Made by a program: the position numbers and the translations under genes
Notes under the pieces: model-generated
What the model saw: the letters and a program-made list of their open reading frames with translations, nothing else
Told to the model about the DNA's origin: nothing
Databases searched by the model: none
Shown: positions 6,747 through 7,528 of the stretch, one piece after another
Layout: each line of letters begins with the position of its first letter
Position numbering within the stretch: position 1 is the stretch's first letter
From: Stenotrophomonas_A sp035539015
Lineage (GTDB): Bacteria; Pseudomonadota; Gammaproteobacteria; Xanthomonadales; Xanthomonadaceae
Assembly (NCBI GenBank): GCA_035539015.1
Contig: DATLJF010000065.1
Location: 1-7,528, forward strand
Direction of reading: 5' to 3'
Length of the DNA: 7,528 nt

Positions 6747-7337
6747 ATGGCCGAAGTCCTTTCCGATGCCGCGCTCGACCAGCTGTTCCGCACCGCGCGT
6801 ACCCAGAACGCCTTTCTCGACAAGCCGGTCGAAGACAGCCAACTGCGCGCCCTGTACGACCTGCTGAAGTGGGGCCCGACCGCCGCCAATGCGACCCCGG
6901 CGCGCATCGTCTTCGTCAAGTCGAAGGAGGCCAAGGCCAAGCTCGCCCCCGCGCTGTCCGAAGGTAACCTGGCCAAGACCCTGGCCGCGCCGGTCACCGC
7001 CATTGTCGGTTTCGACCAGGACTTCCACGAGAAGCTGCCGTACCTGTTCCCGCATGCCGACGCCAAGAGCTGGTTCGAAGGCCCGCGCGAAGGCCGCCAC
7101 GAAGCCGCGTTCCGCAACGGCTCGCTGCAGGGCGCCTACCTGATCCTGGCCGCGCGCGCGCTTGGCCTGGATACCGGCCCGATGTCCGGCTTCGACAATG
7201 CCAAGGTCGACGAAGCCTTCTTTGCTGGCACTGCCATCAAGTCCAACTTCCTGGTCAACCTCGGCTACGGTGACCCCGCTGGCGTGTTCCCGCGCTCGCC
7301 GCGCCTGAGCTTCGACGAAGCCGCGCGGATCGAGTAA
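6747..7337 (+). CDS. RutE/HadB-subfamily nitroreductase (putative malonic semialdehyde reductase, FMN-dependent)
   Basis: The 196-residue protein has the same length as E. coli RutE and the same family signature. This includes RTARTQNAFLDKPV at 15-28 (expected FMN phosphate contacts), LLKWGPTAANATPARIVFV at 39-57, RNGSLQGAYLILAARALGLDTGPMSGFD at 123-150, and NLGYGDP at 171-177. Members are small cytoplasmic flavoproteins that use NAD(P)H. RutE reduces malonic semialdehyde to 3-hydroxypropionate in uracil breakdown. No other rut genes are next to it, so the substrate here is uncertain; general aldehyde or quinone/nitro reduction is an alternative. The start is well supported by AGGAG at 6737-6741, five bases upstream. 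The stop is TAA at 7335-7337. It diverges from the ELM1-like gene, and a lipoprotein gene follows 56 bases later. Confidence 0.92.
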   Translation: MAEVLSDAALDQLFRTARTQNAFLDKPVEDSQLRALYDLLKWGPTAANATPARIVFVKSKEAKAKLAPALSEGNLAKTLAAPVTAIVGFDQDFHEKLPYLFPHADAKSWFEGPREGRHEAAFRNGSLQGAYLILAARALGLDTGPMSGFDNAKVDEAFFAGTAIKSNFLVNLGYGDPAGVFPRSPRLSFDEAARIE

Positions 7338-7379
7338 CCGTAGTCACACCGCTCCACTCTCTTTACGTCGCCACCCAAC

Positions 7380-7386
7380 GAAAGGA
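7380..7386 (+). promoter_or_regulatory. Ribosome binding site of the lipoprotein gene
   Basis: GAAAGGA at 7380-7386 is a good Shine-Dalgarno, seven bases before the ATG at 7394. It decides the start of a gene that is otherwise cut short by the window edge. No terminator is visible between the preceding stop at 7337 and this site, so read-through from the nitroreductase gene is possible. Confidence 0.7.
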
Positions 7387-7393
7387 CACACCG

Positions 7394-7528
7394 ATGAACA
7401 CGACCACCAAGCTCCTGCTGCCGCTGGCCCTTACCCTGGCCATCGCCGCCTGCAACAAGCCGGCCGAACAAGCCGCTGCCCCCGCCGCCGCCGAAACCCC
7501 GGCTGCCGCCGCCCCGGCCGAAGCCCCG
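7394..7528 (+). CDS. Ala/Pro-rich lipoprotein, N-terminal part only
   Basis: Only the first 45 codons are in the window and the frame is still open at the last base. The N-terminus MNTTTKLLLPLALTLAIAAC is a typical lipoprotein signal peptide: a Lys at 6, a hydrophobic core, and a lipobox ending in Cys20 (IAAC). It should be exported by Sec, processed by signal peptidase II and lipid-anchored. After the Cys comes NKP and then a low-complexity Ala/Pro/Glu stretch (EQAAAPAAAETPAAAAPAEAP), which looks like a flexible linker to a domain beyond the window. The residue after the Cys is Asn, not Asp, which favours sorting to the outer membrane by the usual E. coli rule. One possibility is an FKBP-type prolyl isomerase or another envelope domain behind such a linker, but nothing visible decides this. 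Confidence 0.85.
   Translation, partial: MNTTTKLLLPLALTLAIAACNKPAEQAAAPAAAETPAAAAPAEAP

Noticed and set aside
1..7528. Defence island, CRISPR, prophage, integron or biosynthetic cluster
   Set aside because: No direct-repeat array, transposase, integrase or modular enzyme is visible; all complete genes belong to known housekeeping-type families.

Overview
The window is a high-GC chromosomal segment with heavy G/C bias at third codon positions. Gene content, protein sequences, a GTAG-type REP palindrome and an apparently leaderless glnE suggest a gammaproteobacterium of the Xanthomonadaceae or Lysobacteraceae (Xanthomonas, Stenotrophomonas, Lysobacter, Luteimonas and relatives). That placement is inferred from sequence style and gene families, not from a database search. 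The content is mostly core and housekeeping; I see no phage, transposase, CRISPR or defence genes.

Layout. (1) Positions 1-1932, + strand: the 3' part of a long beta-rich protein with AsmA/TamB-like repeats, open at the left edge. (2) Positions 1933-2144: a 212-base gap holding two adjacent RNA hairpins. The second is a strong rho-independent terminator with a UUCG loop, and the pair may form a small RNA or a structured 3' UTR. A possible leaderless start for the next gene follows. (3) Positions 2145-4958, + strand: glnE, complete, with both nucleotidyltransferase halves intact. (4) Positions 4965-5018: a 26-bp-arm near-perfect palindrome made of two inverted REP units (REPIN-like), sitting between convergent genes. 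(5) Positions 5046-5600, - strand: a VUT/YhhQ-family transporter, probably for queuosine precursors. (6) Positions 5671-6648, - strand: an ELM1-like (DUF1022) protein. (7) Positions 6649-6746: a divergent control region. (8) Positions 6747-7337, + strand: a RutE/HadB-subfamily nitroreductase. (9) Positions 7394-7528, + strand: the start of an Ala/Pro-rich lipoprotein that runs off the right edge.

How the genes relate. glnE controls glutamine synthetase activity by adenylylation, and its neighbours show no obvious nitrogen link. The ELM1-like and VUT genes face the same way, 70 bp apart, and may be co-transcribed, although the VUT gene also has a possible promoter of its own. The nitroreductase diverges from the ELM1-like gene, and the lipoprotein follows it in the same direction with its own good ribosome binding site. 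I found no convincing undescribed multi-gene system. The most interesting non-coding items are the two-hairpin RNA candidate before glnE and the REP palindrome after it.
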